64,000 bases of DNA from Xenopus tropicalis. Lineage: Eukaryota; Chordata; Amphibia; Anura; Pipidae. Of the stretch, positions 50,089 to 58,893 are shown in pieces; position 1 is the first letter of the stretch, and every line of letters starts with the position of its first letter. The DNA is taken from positions 88,809,410-88,873,409 of the forward strand of contig NC_030683.2 in assembly GCF_000004195.4 (NCBI RefSeq), in the 5' to 3' direction. The position numbers were made by a program, and so were the translations under genes. The notes under the pieces are model-generated. The model was not told the DNA's origin, did no database searches, and saw only the letters and a list, made by a program, of their open reading frames with translations.

Positions 50089-51274
50089 TACTAGTGGTTG
50101 TATTTATAGTTTATGTATGTGAGTGTATAGATTGGTAGGTGTGGGTTAGGTGTGCTGGTTTTACTTGGATGGGTTGAACTTGATGGACACTGGTCTTTTT
50201 TCAACCCTATGTAACTATGTAACTACTATGTAACTATGTGCTATTGCGTAATCCAAAATAGAAAACTGCCATTTTAAGAATTAAGGGCCGCCTCTTGGGA
50301 TCATAGGATTCACAGTGCACACAAACAAGCCAAGGCACACATACATGCTAGGCCCCATCAGCCATTTAATGGGGGCAGAGTTCTGCCTTTTGCTTCCACA
50401 CTTCTTTCTGTTACAATTAGAGCTTTACTTCCTATCAGGTGATCTGCGAGGGAGCACACTGCCCATCACTAAATGGTGGGTCAAGGGAAAGGATGTGTTA
50501 GGCAATATTTAGTGATATATATATATATATATATATTCTAGTTTGGCAAGATTCTTTAAAAGGTCACTTAAAATAATCTGTTGGTAAGTATTCATTCTGG
50601 GGGTATAGTTTTCCTTTAACTAAAGCATTATGGGCTTCTTAGCCACACTGTTAAAGATTAATATTAAAGTTGCATTTAAAACCTTTTTTTTAAAGGTCTT
50701 TGCATAAAAATGTGTTCCTTGCACTTCGGTATTGTTGCACTCGGCACCACTCAGTCCTTCCTCCCTTCTGTTCTGAATAGGGTAATGCTGTAGCTATTGA
50801 CATGGGAACTCCAGACCAAGAGGTACCTTCAGGGTTTTCTCTGTGTTTTCTCCGTCTGTGCGCTGCATAGACAGAGCACACATGCACTAAAAGAACACAC
50901 AATTGCACCCGGTTTGTGACAAAGCGTACCATAGCTGCATCCATTTTAGCAAATCAGACTTTAGCAGACTTTAGCAATCAGACCATTTTAGCAAATCAGA
51001 TTTAACTTCGGTGAGCGCAGTAAATTGTGTCAAGAGAATCGCCTGTTTGTGTCCATAATGACAGCGGAATTGCGGGAAAAAACTGCATTGTAGGGAAAAA
51101 ACACTTTGCTCACTGTGCCTTGGTAAGTGAATTTGCCCTATTAAGGTTGTTTGAATCACAGTAAAAAAAAAAAAACTTTGAATAACAAATAACAAGCAAT
51201 TGCAAAGTCTTATAAGAAGGTGAACGCTTCAACTTAAGTTGCATGACATATAGGTGCACCTTTATATGCACATA

Positions 51275-51450
51275 CATTATCCGGAAACCCGTTATCCAGC
51301 TCTGAATTATGGGAAGGCCATCTCCCATAGACTCCATTTTAAACATATAATACAAAATTACAAAAACGTATTTCCTTTTTCTGTGTTATAGCAATACAGA
51401 ACCTTCTACTTGGTCCCAACTCAGATATAATTAATCCTTATTAAAAGCAA
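51275..51450. mobile_element. TACAGGTATGGGA-family MITE fragment
   Basis: Includes ttatccggaaacccgttatc, ggccatctcccatagactcc and aactcagatataattaatcc. It lies about 190 bp upstream of the perm1 MEF2/TATA site and may limit the ancestral promoter. Confidence 0.72.
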
Positions 51451-51638
51451 GAGGATTCCTGCAGTTTTTATTAAGCAGCTTCTCTACTGAATTTATTAAA
51501 AGGAATAAAGGTTTGAAATGTTTTTCGTAAGCATGGAGTTGTTAAAAAGAACATACTCTGTAGTGCCAGCAGCAGTACACCCCTTGTTGACACTGTTGTG
51601 AAGCCTTTTGCCGTTTGAGAGAGTGCTGTGTTGGGCCT

Positions 51639-51648
51639 CTATTTATAG
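51639..51648 (+). promoter_or_regulatory. Perfect MEF2 consensus / TATA-like box in the perm1 promoter
   Basis: CTATTTATAG fits the MEF2 consensus YTA(A/T)4TAR exactly on both strands. Its TATTTATA core could also act as the TATA element, since it lies about 190 bases upstream of the proposed first-exon donor. MEF2 is a muscle transcription factor, which suits a muscle-specific gene. E-boxes CACCTG (51717-51722) and CAGCTG (51847-51852) are nearby. Confidence 0.55.
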
Positions 51649-51669
51649 CTGTGAATTCACAGACTACTT

Positions 51670-51838
51670 TGTATCCCGTGCTTCCCCCCCGCAGTACAGA
51701 GAGGGCCTATTTTCAGCACCTGAATGGGGCCAGCACTGTCGTAACAGGTAACTTTGTGTGGCCACGAGCCCGAAGAACTTCTAGGCTCTAGAATCAGTTC
51801 CCTTCAGACACCAGCATGGTTTGAGGAGGACATTTAAG
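51670..51838 (+). other. perm1: Candidate non-coding first exon of perm1
   Basis: A strong donor AAG|GTAAGA lies at 51838/51839 and a TATA-like/MEF2 motif lies about 25-30 bases upstream of the assumed start near 51670. Intron 1 would then run 51839-53343. A second possible donor (aacag|gtaact) lies at 51746. The exon contains a two-codon upstream reading frame (ATG GTT TGA, 51816-51824) before the real start in the next exon. The exon limits are inference; the donor and acceptor are seen. Confidence 0.5.
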
Positions 51839-52260
51839 GTAAGAACCAGCTGCAGAACTTTGAGAAGCAATGCTTATGTAATATTAGATCAAGTTTTAAC
51901 CTTGCATTATTAGAGTCTCCCAAAGCAAAGTGTCAGGCTGACGTGATCAGCAGCATGTGTGTGTGTGTGTGTATATATGTCACTGGGTGTGCTGGCGACA
52001 GGGATACTCTCAGAGCAATAGCTGCTAACAGAGATCCTTTCTAATTATAAGTATTTAACTCTGTATCCAGGATTCAAGTTGCTCATTATTAAAACTTGCA
52101 CTGAGCTGTATTGGTCAAAACAAATATTTAATCAAGATAACATATTACTGATTAGTAATGTTTGCAGATGAAACAAACGAGCAATCACTTTGCCAATAAA
52201 AAAAAACCCAGATATGTTCTACAAAGCTTTTATTTAACCTATTTATTTAAGAGCAAACTG

Positions 52261-52345
52261 CCTGTAGTGCAATAGTGTAAAAATAAGGTTTAACTAAAGC
52301 ATTCTGGGCTTCTTAGCCACACTGCGAAACAGTAATAATGAAGTT
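52261..52345 (+). repeat. Empty-site relative of the T2 MITE locus
   Basis: The sequence aggtTTAActaaagcatt followed by gggcttcttagccacactg matches the joined flanks of the filled MITE site (48121-48158 plus 50616-50650), with a single TTAA at 52290-52293 and no insert. It is diverged by a few substitutions and a short gap in the left flank. It lies in perm1 intron 1. Confidence 0.65.
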
Positions 52346-52508
52346 GTCTGTAAGAGTTCGCAAGACCTTGGACAAAATAATATAGTCTATTATAAAAGGG
52401 TGCCACTTGTGTATGGCAAGGGGGTCACTGGCAATGTGGCATGGAGAAATCTGAACTCATTAAGGAAAATGCTAAGGAACTAATGGATTTGGCTTTCAAA
52501 ACTTTTGT

Positions 52509-52518
52509 CTGACCTTGT
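52509..52518 (-). promoter_or_regulatory. ERR/SF-1 type half-site in perm1 intron 1
   Basis: The plus strand reads TGACCTTG, i.e. CAAGGTCA on the minus strand, the core of the extended ERR half-site (TNAAGGTCA), except that the base before the core is A rather than T. It is followed after a short spacer by aaagtca. PERM1 is named for induction by ERR, so an intronic site is plausible, but an 8-base motif is expected by chance in 64 kb. Confidence 0.3.
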
Positions 52519-52916
52519 CAAAGTCACCCTGCAGCCATTGCCTGGAACCATCTCTTTATTCCGAGACACAAGATCATTTCTCTGGTTAAACCACACAGCA
52601 TCTAAACAAAAGGAAACTAGATGTTGGTATCAGTGAATAAGTCTTGTGTAACACAAGTATAACAGTGTGTATAAGCTTTGTGTAACACTTATATATCAGT
52701 GTGTATGATCCTTGTGTAACACAAATATATCAGTGTGTATGATCTTTGTGTAGAATGAAAGTAAGTTCTAATTTAGGCACGTTCTGTTTATACAACCCCT
52801 TGAGGCAATATATTTACTAGTAGTATCTATGGCCACATTTGTGTTATGCACTGGCCATTCTGCAACATTTCTTACAAGATTGAACGATAAGTGTCCATCA
52901 GTTGCTGAAGCATTAA

Positions 52917-52975
52917 TTAAAGTGGTTGTTCACCTTAACAACCCTTAATATGGTAGGGACAATAGAATTGTATCT
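52917..52975. mobile_element. T2-type end fragment in perm1 intron 1
   Basis: TTAAAGTGGTTGTTCACCTT followed by aacaacccttaatatgg. Short remnant. Confidence 0.45.
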
Positions 52976-53049
52976 ATATTTCTTTATTTATGTATTTATT
53001 TGTGGGTTTTTCTTATTATTGAATTTTTTGTTTGCTCTGTAGCTCTCAC

Positions 53050-53255
53050 TTTGAAATTAATGCAAGCATGAAAAAAATTCCTAGTGGGTGATTAGTTATT
53101 TGGTAGTCCAATGTGGACTGGCAGCCTACAGGCTCTGTTTGGCAGTACATATGGTCTTTATGCCTCCAAAACTTGCCTCCAAGTCAGAAATTGAAAAATC
53201 AGCACCTGTTCTAAGACCACGACATGTTGCTTGCGAGCCACTGTTTGGGGATCAC
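53050..53255 (-). mobile_element. hAT MITE, same family, truncated, in perm1 intron 1
   Basis: Matches the family from tgcaagcatgaaaaaa through aacttgcctccaag to the end TTTGGGGATCACTG; the first end is missing. It lies 88 bases before the perm1 splice acceptor at 53343. Confidence 0.75.
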
Positions 53256-53345
53256 TGTTCATGAAGGTCTTTGAAGAAGGTTCACTGTTAATGCAAAGAT
53301 CATTTTAATTACTGGCTAACAAAATGTACTTTGATCTTTACAGTT

Positions 53346-55143
53346 ATGGATAACTTTGAGTACAGCATCCAGATCAATGACCGTGACTGGGCAGAATTTT
53401 ATCAGACAGCAGAGGAATGTGATTTGATGCAAGTATCCCTTGCCTCGGATGAAGAGGTTTTATTTAGTGACCCAGAACATGAAGATTCCACGCATCGCAC
53501 ACCCAAAAACAAGCAAAAGATTATCAGAGTTAGCTTATGCCCACCACAGGAGGAGCAACCTCCAGAGGAGCCATCGAAGAACAAAACCTACAACTGGATA
53601 GTCACTAATGAGGATGTGATGTCAGGGAGTGAAGATGAAGGTGATTTTGGATCAGTTACCAGATTTCTTTGTCAAAAAGACAATTCCTTGTTCAAAGTGA
53701 AGGTAGCAGAGCAGAGTATGTACATTCCAGTGCCTACAGAAGTGAAAGAGCAGTGTATATTGAATCAATGCACTGATATATCTCCAATAAATGAAGTGAA
53801 TGACAGTTTAGTGGATCAGCTGAGGACTCTGAATAAGCACAGAAAGGAAATGCAATCTAATATAGAGATCCCCAATATACAGAGAAACACACTCCCTGAG
53901 ATATGTCATAACATGGAGAATGCAAACAATTTCAATAATACGAATCCTCAAGATGGGAAGTCTGATTCCCTAGGCGGGATTACAGAGGATTCGGTGCAAC
54001 TGAGCAGTGGTGAAGACTTACTAAATTGTGAACAAGAGGAAACTCAAATACAACACACAATAAATGGTTCACCAGATACAGGGAGTGACGTAGACATGAC
54101 CACTGGGGAAGATGTTAGTTCTAGTTGCATTGCATTTCACCGTGACACATTAAAACCATGGGAAAGTGACAGTCTTAATGAAACTATGGCTAGTCAGTCA
54201 CAGAATGCACTACCTACTTCTGTACAAGGAACACTACAAATGAGTGAAATTGGTCAGCTACAAATTAGCCGAGACTCACAGCACAGCATGATAGACCATC
54301 CAGATTCCAAACCAAATACACTAATACACCTTCTCCATGAGCCAAAGGAGTGCACTGAAAAATCCACACAGACAGACATCCCAGCAGAGGGCGTTCAATA
54401 TTTCTCCTTCACAAATTCATCAAAGCTGCAAAAAAATATACCAGACTTCTACACAGAGAAGTTGAATTTAGGCACTCCGGTCCTAAACCACCTGACTCGC
54501 ACTAGAGTTTATAATTCATCTGCCAGGGGAAATCAAACTGTAACCTCCAGCCATTCGCCAACAAGGCTTTTAGACAGAGTCTTAAGCTTTGTGAGCTCCT
54601 CTTTGCCACCCCCTTCAGCACCCCCTGAAGACACTGCTGCCCTCACCATTCCAGAAATGTATGACTTTTTTTACAATGATATCTTAGAAGTCAAAAGCTC
54701 TGACATAAACCTTCAAAATCAAAGCAGACATAATGAAGGCATTATGTACACACCTGACATGTATGAGTATTTTTTCACAGAAAATAATGCAGGAAAAAAA
54801 CGAATCCACAAAGAAACAAGGACAAGAGTAAAGTCAAATGTGGATTTGGTATTTGTATCAGGTGCAGAGCCTAAAGCAAATGTTGGTTCAGAAGGGCTGT
54901 GTGTCCCTGAGGCCTATGAGTTTTTCTGTACTGATGGACCAGAGGATCAGCAAAGTGAAGGAATCATGTTTGGCATAAAAACCTTTGATGCTCAAAAGGC
55001 TGCTGCGGCCCTCCAGTCCATTATGCCTGAAGGATTATGCAGAGGTAGAAAAGGTCATACTGCAAGAGCAAGCCATCAGATAGCACTGGGAAATGGAAAG
55101 GGGAGTATGGGGAGCCCTCACAACACAAGTCTAGCAAGAACTG
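53346..55143 (+). CDS. perm1: perm1 coding exon 1 (large exon, residues 1-599 plus one base)
   Basis: One long open exon runs from the ATG to donor CTG|GTAAGT at 55143/55144. The exon itself probably starts at 53344, after a pyrimidine-rich tract ending in cag. The first codons downstream of the donor stay open to 55187 only by chance. Visible features are an acidic N-terminal third (EDEGDFGS around residue 97), an LXXLL sequence (LIHLL, 326-330), an LC8-type motif (KSTQTD, 339-344) and the three aromatic PE-MY-FF repeats near the exon end. A hAT transposon copy ends only about 90 bases upstream of the acceptor. Confidence 0.94.
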
Positions 55144-55885
55144 GTAAGTGGGTACAGTATAGTGTGAGTGTAATAGTTTTGCTGTAAATGGTTATCATTC
55201 ACAGCTAGACTGACAGGAAGCCTTTGGGAGGACATAAGAAAGGGGAACCCCATTATCCTTTTATTTATATTTCCATTAGAGTAAAAACAATTAGAATTAT
55301 CATTATTTTTAGGAAAACAAAAACAAGCTAGAATATACAGTATGATGGAGAATGGCAGGCACTACCATTCTATTAATGAATTACTTCATCCATTATTAAT
55401 TAAGGCATACAAACACTGCAACAATAGGAACTTCACGAGTAAAATAAATAATATGACCCTTTAGGTGTGCCATCTTTACAAAGTAATCTCTTCCTTTAAA
55501 GGAAACTTTCTACATGGTTTGTTTTAAGGTGTTTCGGCCCCACCGGTGTCCCCAGGAAAAGGAGAGGCGTGCCTGATAATGTTGGCCATGGCATCTTGGG
55601 CTTTGAAATCTTCAGACATAAATTCGTCAGATGGCTGGAAAGCAGGTAGGTTACACCAACTGTACAATACAATGTTGTTACAAAATAATGACTTTTCCAG
55701 TTTGTACTTTATGTACACTGCACATTGCCACATTTTCTTTTCCTGATATGCCCACAAATGATGTAATTTTATGATTTTCAGCTCTCCTGGCAAACCTTGG
55801 TGCCATCTCTGCCATTCATTACTTACGCAGACAAACAGCAGGAGGGGTGCTAGGATTTTCAACTGATACTGGAGAAGCCGACTGA
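53346..55885 (+). CDS. perm1: perm1, PGC-1/ERR-induced regulator in muscle 1 (join of three coding exons)
   Basis: The CDS is join(53346-55143, 55556-55645, 55782-55885), 1992 nt, 663 residues. The N-terminus MDNFEYSIQINDRDWAEF closely resembles the mammalian PERM1 start. Three copies of a PE-MY-x-FF motif lie at residues about 435-446, 469-479 and 520-530, a hallmark of the family. The tail (about 600-663) has two hydrophobic stretches (604-616, 630-643) followed by HYLRRQ, matching the conserved PERM1 C-terminus. Known of the family: PERM1 is a striated-muscle protein induced by PGC-1alpha and ERRs that supports oxidative and mitochondrial gene expression; its C-terminal region is linked to the mitochondrial outer membrane. 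The ATG is chosen because a splice acceptor (tttacag) ends at 53343, two bases upstream. The long middle is acidic, low in complexity and poorly conserved. It is somewhat shorter than human PERM1, about 790 residues. All exon junctions are phase 1 and fit. Confidence 0.93.
55556..55645 (+). CDS. perm1: perm1 coding exon 2 (first half of the conserved C-terminus)
   Basis: The exon starts after gtgtccccag and ends at donor GCAG|GTAGGT. It encodes KGEACLIMLAMASWAL then KSSDINSSDGWKA, the conserved C-terminal PERM1 segment. Its two starting bases (GA) complete the Gly codon opened by the G at 55143, and the final G at 55645 is completed by the next exon. An alternative acceptor (ttttaag, exon start 55529) is also in phase and would add nine residues (GVSAPPVSP-like); I cannot decide between them. 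The antisense open frame across this exon is a shadow. Confidence 0.88.
55782..55885 (+). CDS. perm1: perm1 last coding exon with stop codon
   Basis: The acceptor is tgattttcag|CT. The exon continues the frame as ALLANLGAISAIHYLRRQ, then a short Gly/Thr/Asp-rich tail, and stops at TGA 55883-55885. ALLANxGxISAIxYxRRQ is the strongest conserved signature of the PERM1 C-terminus and confirms the gene call independently of the N-terminus. The hydrophobic stretch followed by basic residues suits tail-proximal membrane association; that is inferred from the family. Confidence 0.9.
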
Positions 55886-56177
55886 TAAACAAGGCAGTTC
55901 CAAGACGGGCAACATAGGGCTGGGTTATCTCTAGTCCAGTGGGCAACATGTCATGACAGGGGCATTGCCCAGAGCCAACCAGGACAGGGGAACCCCACCA
56001 ACAACCATTTTGTCTGCAATAACATTTAAACAAAACATTCGTTCAATGAAAAGTTCAAAAACATAACATCTTTTTATTTCTTTTATTAATAACATTGCAT
56101 TAAGTGCGTAAAAAATGCACATAGATAGCACTAAATAGACTGAACCAACTAGGCTTTTTTAAAACTTTACTTATTTA

Positions 56178-56290
56178 TTAAAGGAGAACAAAGCCCATCC
56201 ACAACCCTTTTTTAAAACAAGGTCCCTTTCTCCTGCTCCTGTCCAACCAAATTAAATGCTCCCCCATTAGGTTCCCCCTTGGCCTGAACC
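56178..56290. mobile_element. T2-type left end, interrupted by hAT
   Basis: TTAAAGGAGAACAAAGCCC start with an A before it, which creates ATTAAA (56177-56182), a common variant poly(A) signal, 292 bases after the perm1 stop. No right end identified. Confidence 0.5.
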
Positions 56291-56583
56291 CAGGGCCGGA
56301 TTTCTCCGTGAGGCGCCCCGAGGCCGCCCCTGTGGCTGTCACCCTCTGCGCATGCGCGAATGCGGCCCCCAGTGCGCATGCGTGAACACGACCCCGTGCG
56401 CATGCGCAAACGCGCCCGCTCCCCAGTGCGCATGCGCAAACCCTCCTTTAAACTCCCATACTGAGCAGTGGGGAGAGGTCCCCACTGCTCCGTATGGGAG
56501 CCAAATTTAAAAATTTACTTGCGGCGGGGCGGCATGCCGCCCTAGGCCCGGGCCTTTGTGGCCTTTCCACAAATCCGGGCCTG
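56291..56583. mobile_element. hAT MITE with NRF1-type palindromes, downstream of perm1
   Basis: Ends CAGGGCCGGATTT and AAATCCGGGCCTG; exact 8-bp duplication CCTGAACC (56283-56290, 56584-56591). The interior has four copies of GCGCATGCGC/T (56348, 56374, 56398, 56428), each preceded by GT or CT. It has inserted into sequence starting with a T2-type end (56178). It is non-coding; the minus-strand RMRTG repeats in the open frame come from the array. Confidence 0.88.
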
Positions 56584-56717
56584 CCTGAACCTGATCTATA
56601 AAAGCAGAGTAGCACTGACTGTCAACCAGGAGCATGCACAGCAGATACCATAAACCAATTAGCTTACAGTGTATATGCTACTTTTTGGACAATAATGCTG
56701 GGGAGCTTGCACACTAA

Positions 56718-56917
56718 GGGGGAGATTTACAAAGACCCAAACGCAATGGTTCGGTATGAAAATTCCGTGACTTTCGGATTGCCAATACGATATTATCGTG
56801 ACTAATATGATTTTTTCGTAAGCATTTTCGTGATATTTGCGATCTTCAGAAATTTTTGTTTCCAATCCGAATTTTTCCCATTCGGGATTCGAACTTGTGT
56901 TTTGATAAATCTGCCCC
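56718..56917. mobile_element. MITE related to 3902, with TAA duplication
   Basis: Ends GGGGGAGATTTACAAAGAC and ...TTTGATAAATCTGCCCC; TAA on both sides. Shares gccaatacgatattatcgtg and gatatttgcgatcttcag with the 60796 copy. Confidence 0.72.
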
Positions 56918-57779
56918 TAAATGTTACCAGAAATTAGGGTCTCCAACTTGCTGCCCAATTCTGCTTTCTTTAGCTGTTAATGGGGAGAGCATTTGTCATG
57001 ATGTTTTAGTTACGCAGTGGGAATGGGAGGCACTTTTAAAAAGGGGCTGTGGGAGGTTTAGTCTTTCAAACAAGAGCAGATTTTAGATTGTTTGTGGGTC
57101 TGTGTGCAGTCATAAATTTGTTTGGGCAGGAAGCTGAGGCCTATCAATAGATACTTTTCCCTGAAACCACCAGTGGCTTAAACTGTCTCTACTTGCACAT
57201 GATTGGTATCGTTGTGGTCCACGCCCATTCCCGATGACATAAGAATGTATTCTATAGTCAGAAATAGAAGTTGTTCTTTCAGTATAATAATGCAGAGATA
57301 AACGCTTTTTTAAAAGAGTGCATAGTAATTATAAGAGCAATGACAGAAATGAAGAACTGAGATTGAAAAGCAAGACTTTCAGGAAGTTCAGGAGAAATGA
57401 TTTGCCTACCTTGCTGAGATATTAATAATGTATAGGTTACCAAGTAATGTAACAGGAGCAAATCTGCAAGTAAGAAAAGTGAAGGCACAGTAAGTCATTG
57501 TGAAAGTGAGGCCTGAAATAAATACAATTCAATACTTGTGCATTTGAGGGGATTTCAGCAGAGCTTCTGAAGCTAAACTTAATGAACTGAAGAAGGCATG
57601 TGTTTGAGGGAATTTTGGTTGATTTAAATTAAATAAATGGTAAAAAGTGTAAAAGGTTTATTTTCTTAAGCTGTATATTTTGTAGTGATCTATCAGATCT
57701 TAAATACATGGGATGGGGGAAGCTCTATCAACTTTCAGAAAACAATACAGTGTATCTGTATGAGATGATGCTGAAATTA

Positions 57780-58004
57780 AGCTAATGCCAGATGGGCTGG
57801 ATTTTGACCTTTGTTTATCTGCAACATTGGTGCAAGGCACACGGAGCAGATTTCAGCACTGAAACACGTTTTGCACTAAAATCCACTCCGTGTGCCTGCA
57901 CCCAGGCCATCCCAATGGTTCCAGGTGAAGGCACAGTGAAAGTCTAATGCCACCAAAGCTGCAGATATATGCAGGCCAAGAATCAACCCCATCTGGCATT
58001 AGCC
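57780..58004. mobile_element. Harbinger-like MITE (GGCTAATGCCAGATGGGG ends)
   Basis: Left end AGCTAATGCCAGATGGG, right end the inverse of GGCTAATGCCAGATGGGG, flanked by TTA on both sides (57777-57779, 58005-58007). The 3-bp TWA-type duplication fits PIF/Harbinger. Its right half is repeated at 58395-58503 by the tandem duplication. Confidence 0.7.
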
Positions 58005-58893
58005 TTAGGCAAAATTAGATAATACATAATGTATAGAATGATATGTTACGTATTTATATACCTATATATATTTCATTGTTTTATTCACTCGAAATACAAG
58101 AATAAAATTTGCAGTGATAATTTGAATGGATCAGTCTTTTCTTTCACATTTCCAGTGTGAATATAGGGTAAAAAGAATAGGAGCATTTACATATTGTAGC
58201 TTGAGGTAGATGTGGCCCCTACCACAGAGAATGCATTCTCAAAAGCAACAGTACAAAAGAGACAGGAGCTTTTACATATTGTTGCTGCTTAACCAAAGTA
58301 CTGTTACAGAATTTTAACAAGCAAACCTTTAGTAGCACCGATATATATTAAGTGATGGTTTATTAAATGTAACTATCAACTTTTTATAGTGGTTCTGCAC
58401 CCAGGCCATCCCAATGGTTCCAGGTGAAGGCACAGTGAAAGTCTAATGCCACCAAAGCTGCAGATATATGCAGGCCAAGAATCAACCCCATCTGGCATTA
58501 GCCTTAGGCAAAATTAGATAATACATAATGTATAGAATGATATGTTACGTATTTATATACCTATATATATTTCATTGTTTTATTCACTCGAAATACAAGA
58601 ATAAAATTTGCAGTGATAATTTGAATGGATCAGTCTTTTCTTTCACATTTCCAGTGTGAATATAGGGTAAAAAGAATAGGAGCATTTACATATTGTAGCT
58701 TGAGGTAGATGTGGCCCCTACCACAGAGAATGCATTCTCAAAAGCAACAGTACAAAAGAGACAGGAGCTTTTACATATTGTTGCTGCTTAACCAAAGTAC
58801 TGTTACAGAATTTTAACAAGCAAACCTTTAGTAGCACCGATATATATTAAGTGATGGTTTATTAAATGTAACTATCAACTTTTTATAGTGGTT
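57896..58893 (+). repeat. Exact 499-bp tandem duplication
   Basis: Copy 1 (57896-58394) and copy 2 (58395-58893) look identical over the whole 499 bp; two further bases (ct) match past the end. The junction carries only a trace of shared sequence. The unit covers the right half of a Harbinger-like MITE plus about 390 bp of ordinary AT-rich DNA. No gene is affected. Confidence 0.92.

Larger units (their letters stand above)
48284..50235 (+). mobile_element. 5'-truncated CR1-clade LINE
   Basis: The copy begins inside ORF2 between the endonuclease and reverse transcriptase regions: frame IKQAKIE is open right from the truncation point. It carries the reverse transcriptase, a C-terminal segment and a 3' UTR ending in gttgaacttgatggac, then a short tail of atgtaact repeats, typical of CR1. 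The 9-bp sequence atgtgctat flanks it on both sides (48275-48283 and 50236-50244), a likely target duplication. It sits inside a T2-like MITE. The reading frame is broken twice, so the copy is dead but young enough to read easily. Confidence 0.9.
48155..50619. mobile_element. T2/Kolobok-like MITE, split by the CR1 insertion
   Basis: The inverted ends are TTAAAGGAAAACTATACCC at 48155 and its reverse complement ending at 50619, flanked by and overlapping TTAA, the target site of Xenopus T2-type MITEs. Without the LINE (48284-50235) and one duplication copy the element is about 0.5 kb. It has no coding capacity. The left part spans 48155-48283 and the right part 50245-50619. Confidence 0.8.

Noticed and set aside
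53331..53345. Upstream extension of the perm1 frame from a TTG codon
   Set aside because: These bases are intron plus acceptor; the ATG at 53346 gives the conserved PERM1 N-terminus.
55144..55187. Read-through end of the perm1 large exon (KWVQYSV...)
   Set aside because: A GTAAGT donor at 55144 and phase-matched downstream exons with the conserved C-terminus show this is intron.
55524..56033. 169-codon antisense frame
   Set aside because: It lies opposite the two last perm1 exons and their introns; the sense exons have family matches and proper splice sites.
56212..56439. Arg/Met-rich minus-strand frame
   Set aside because: Translation of the GCGCATGCGC array within a hAT MITE.
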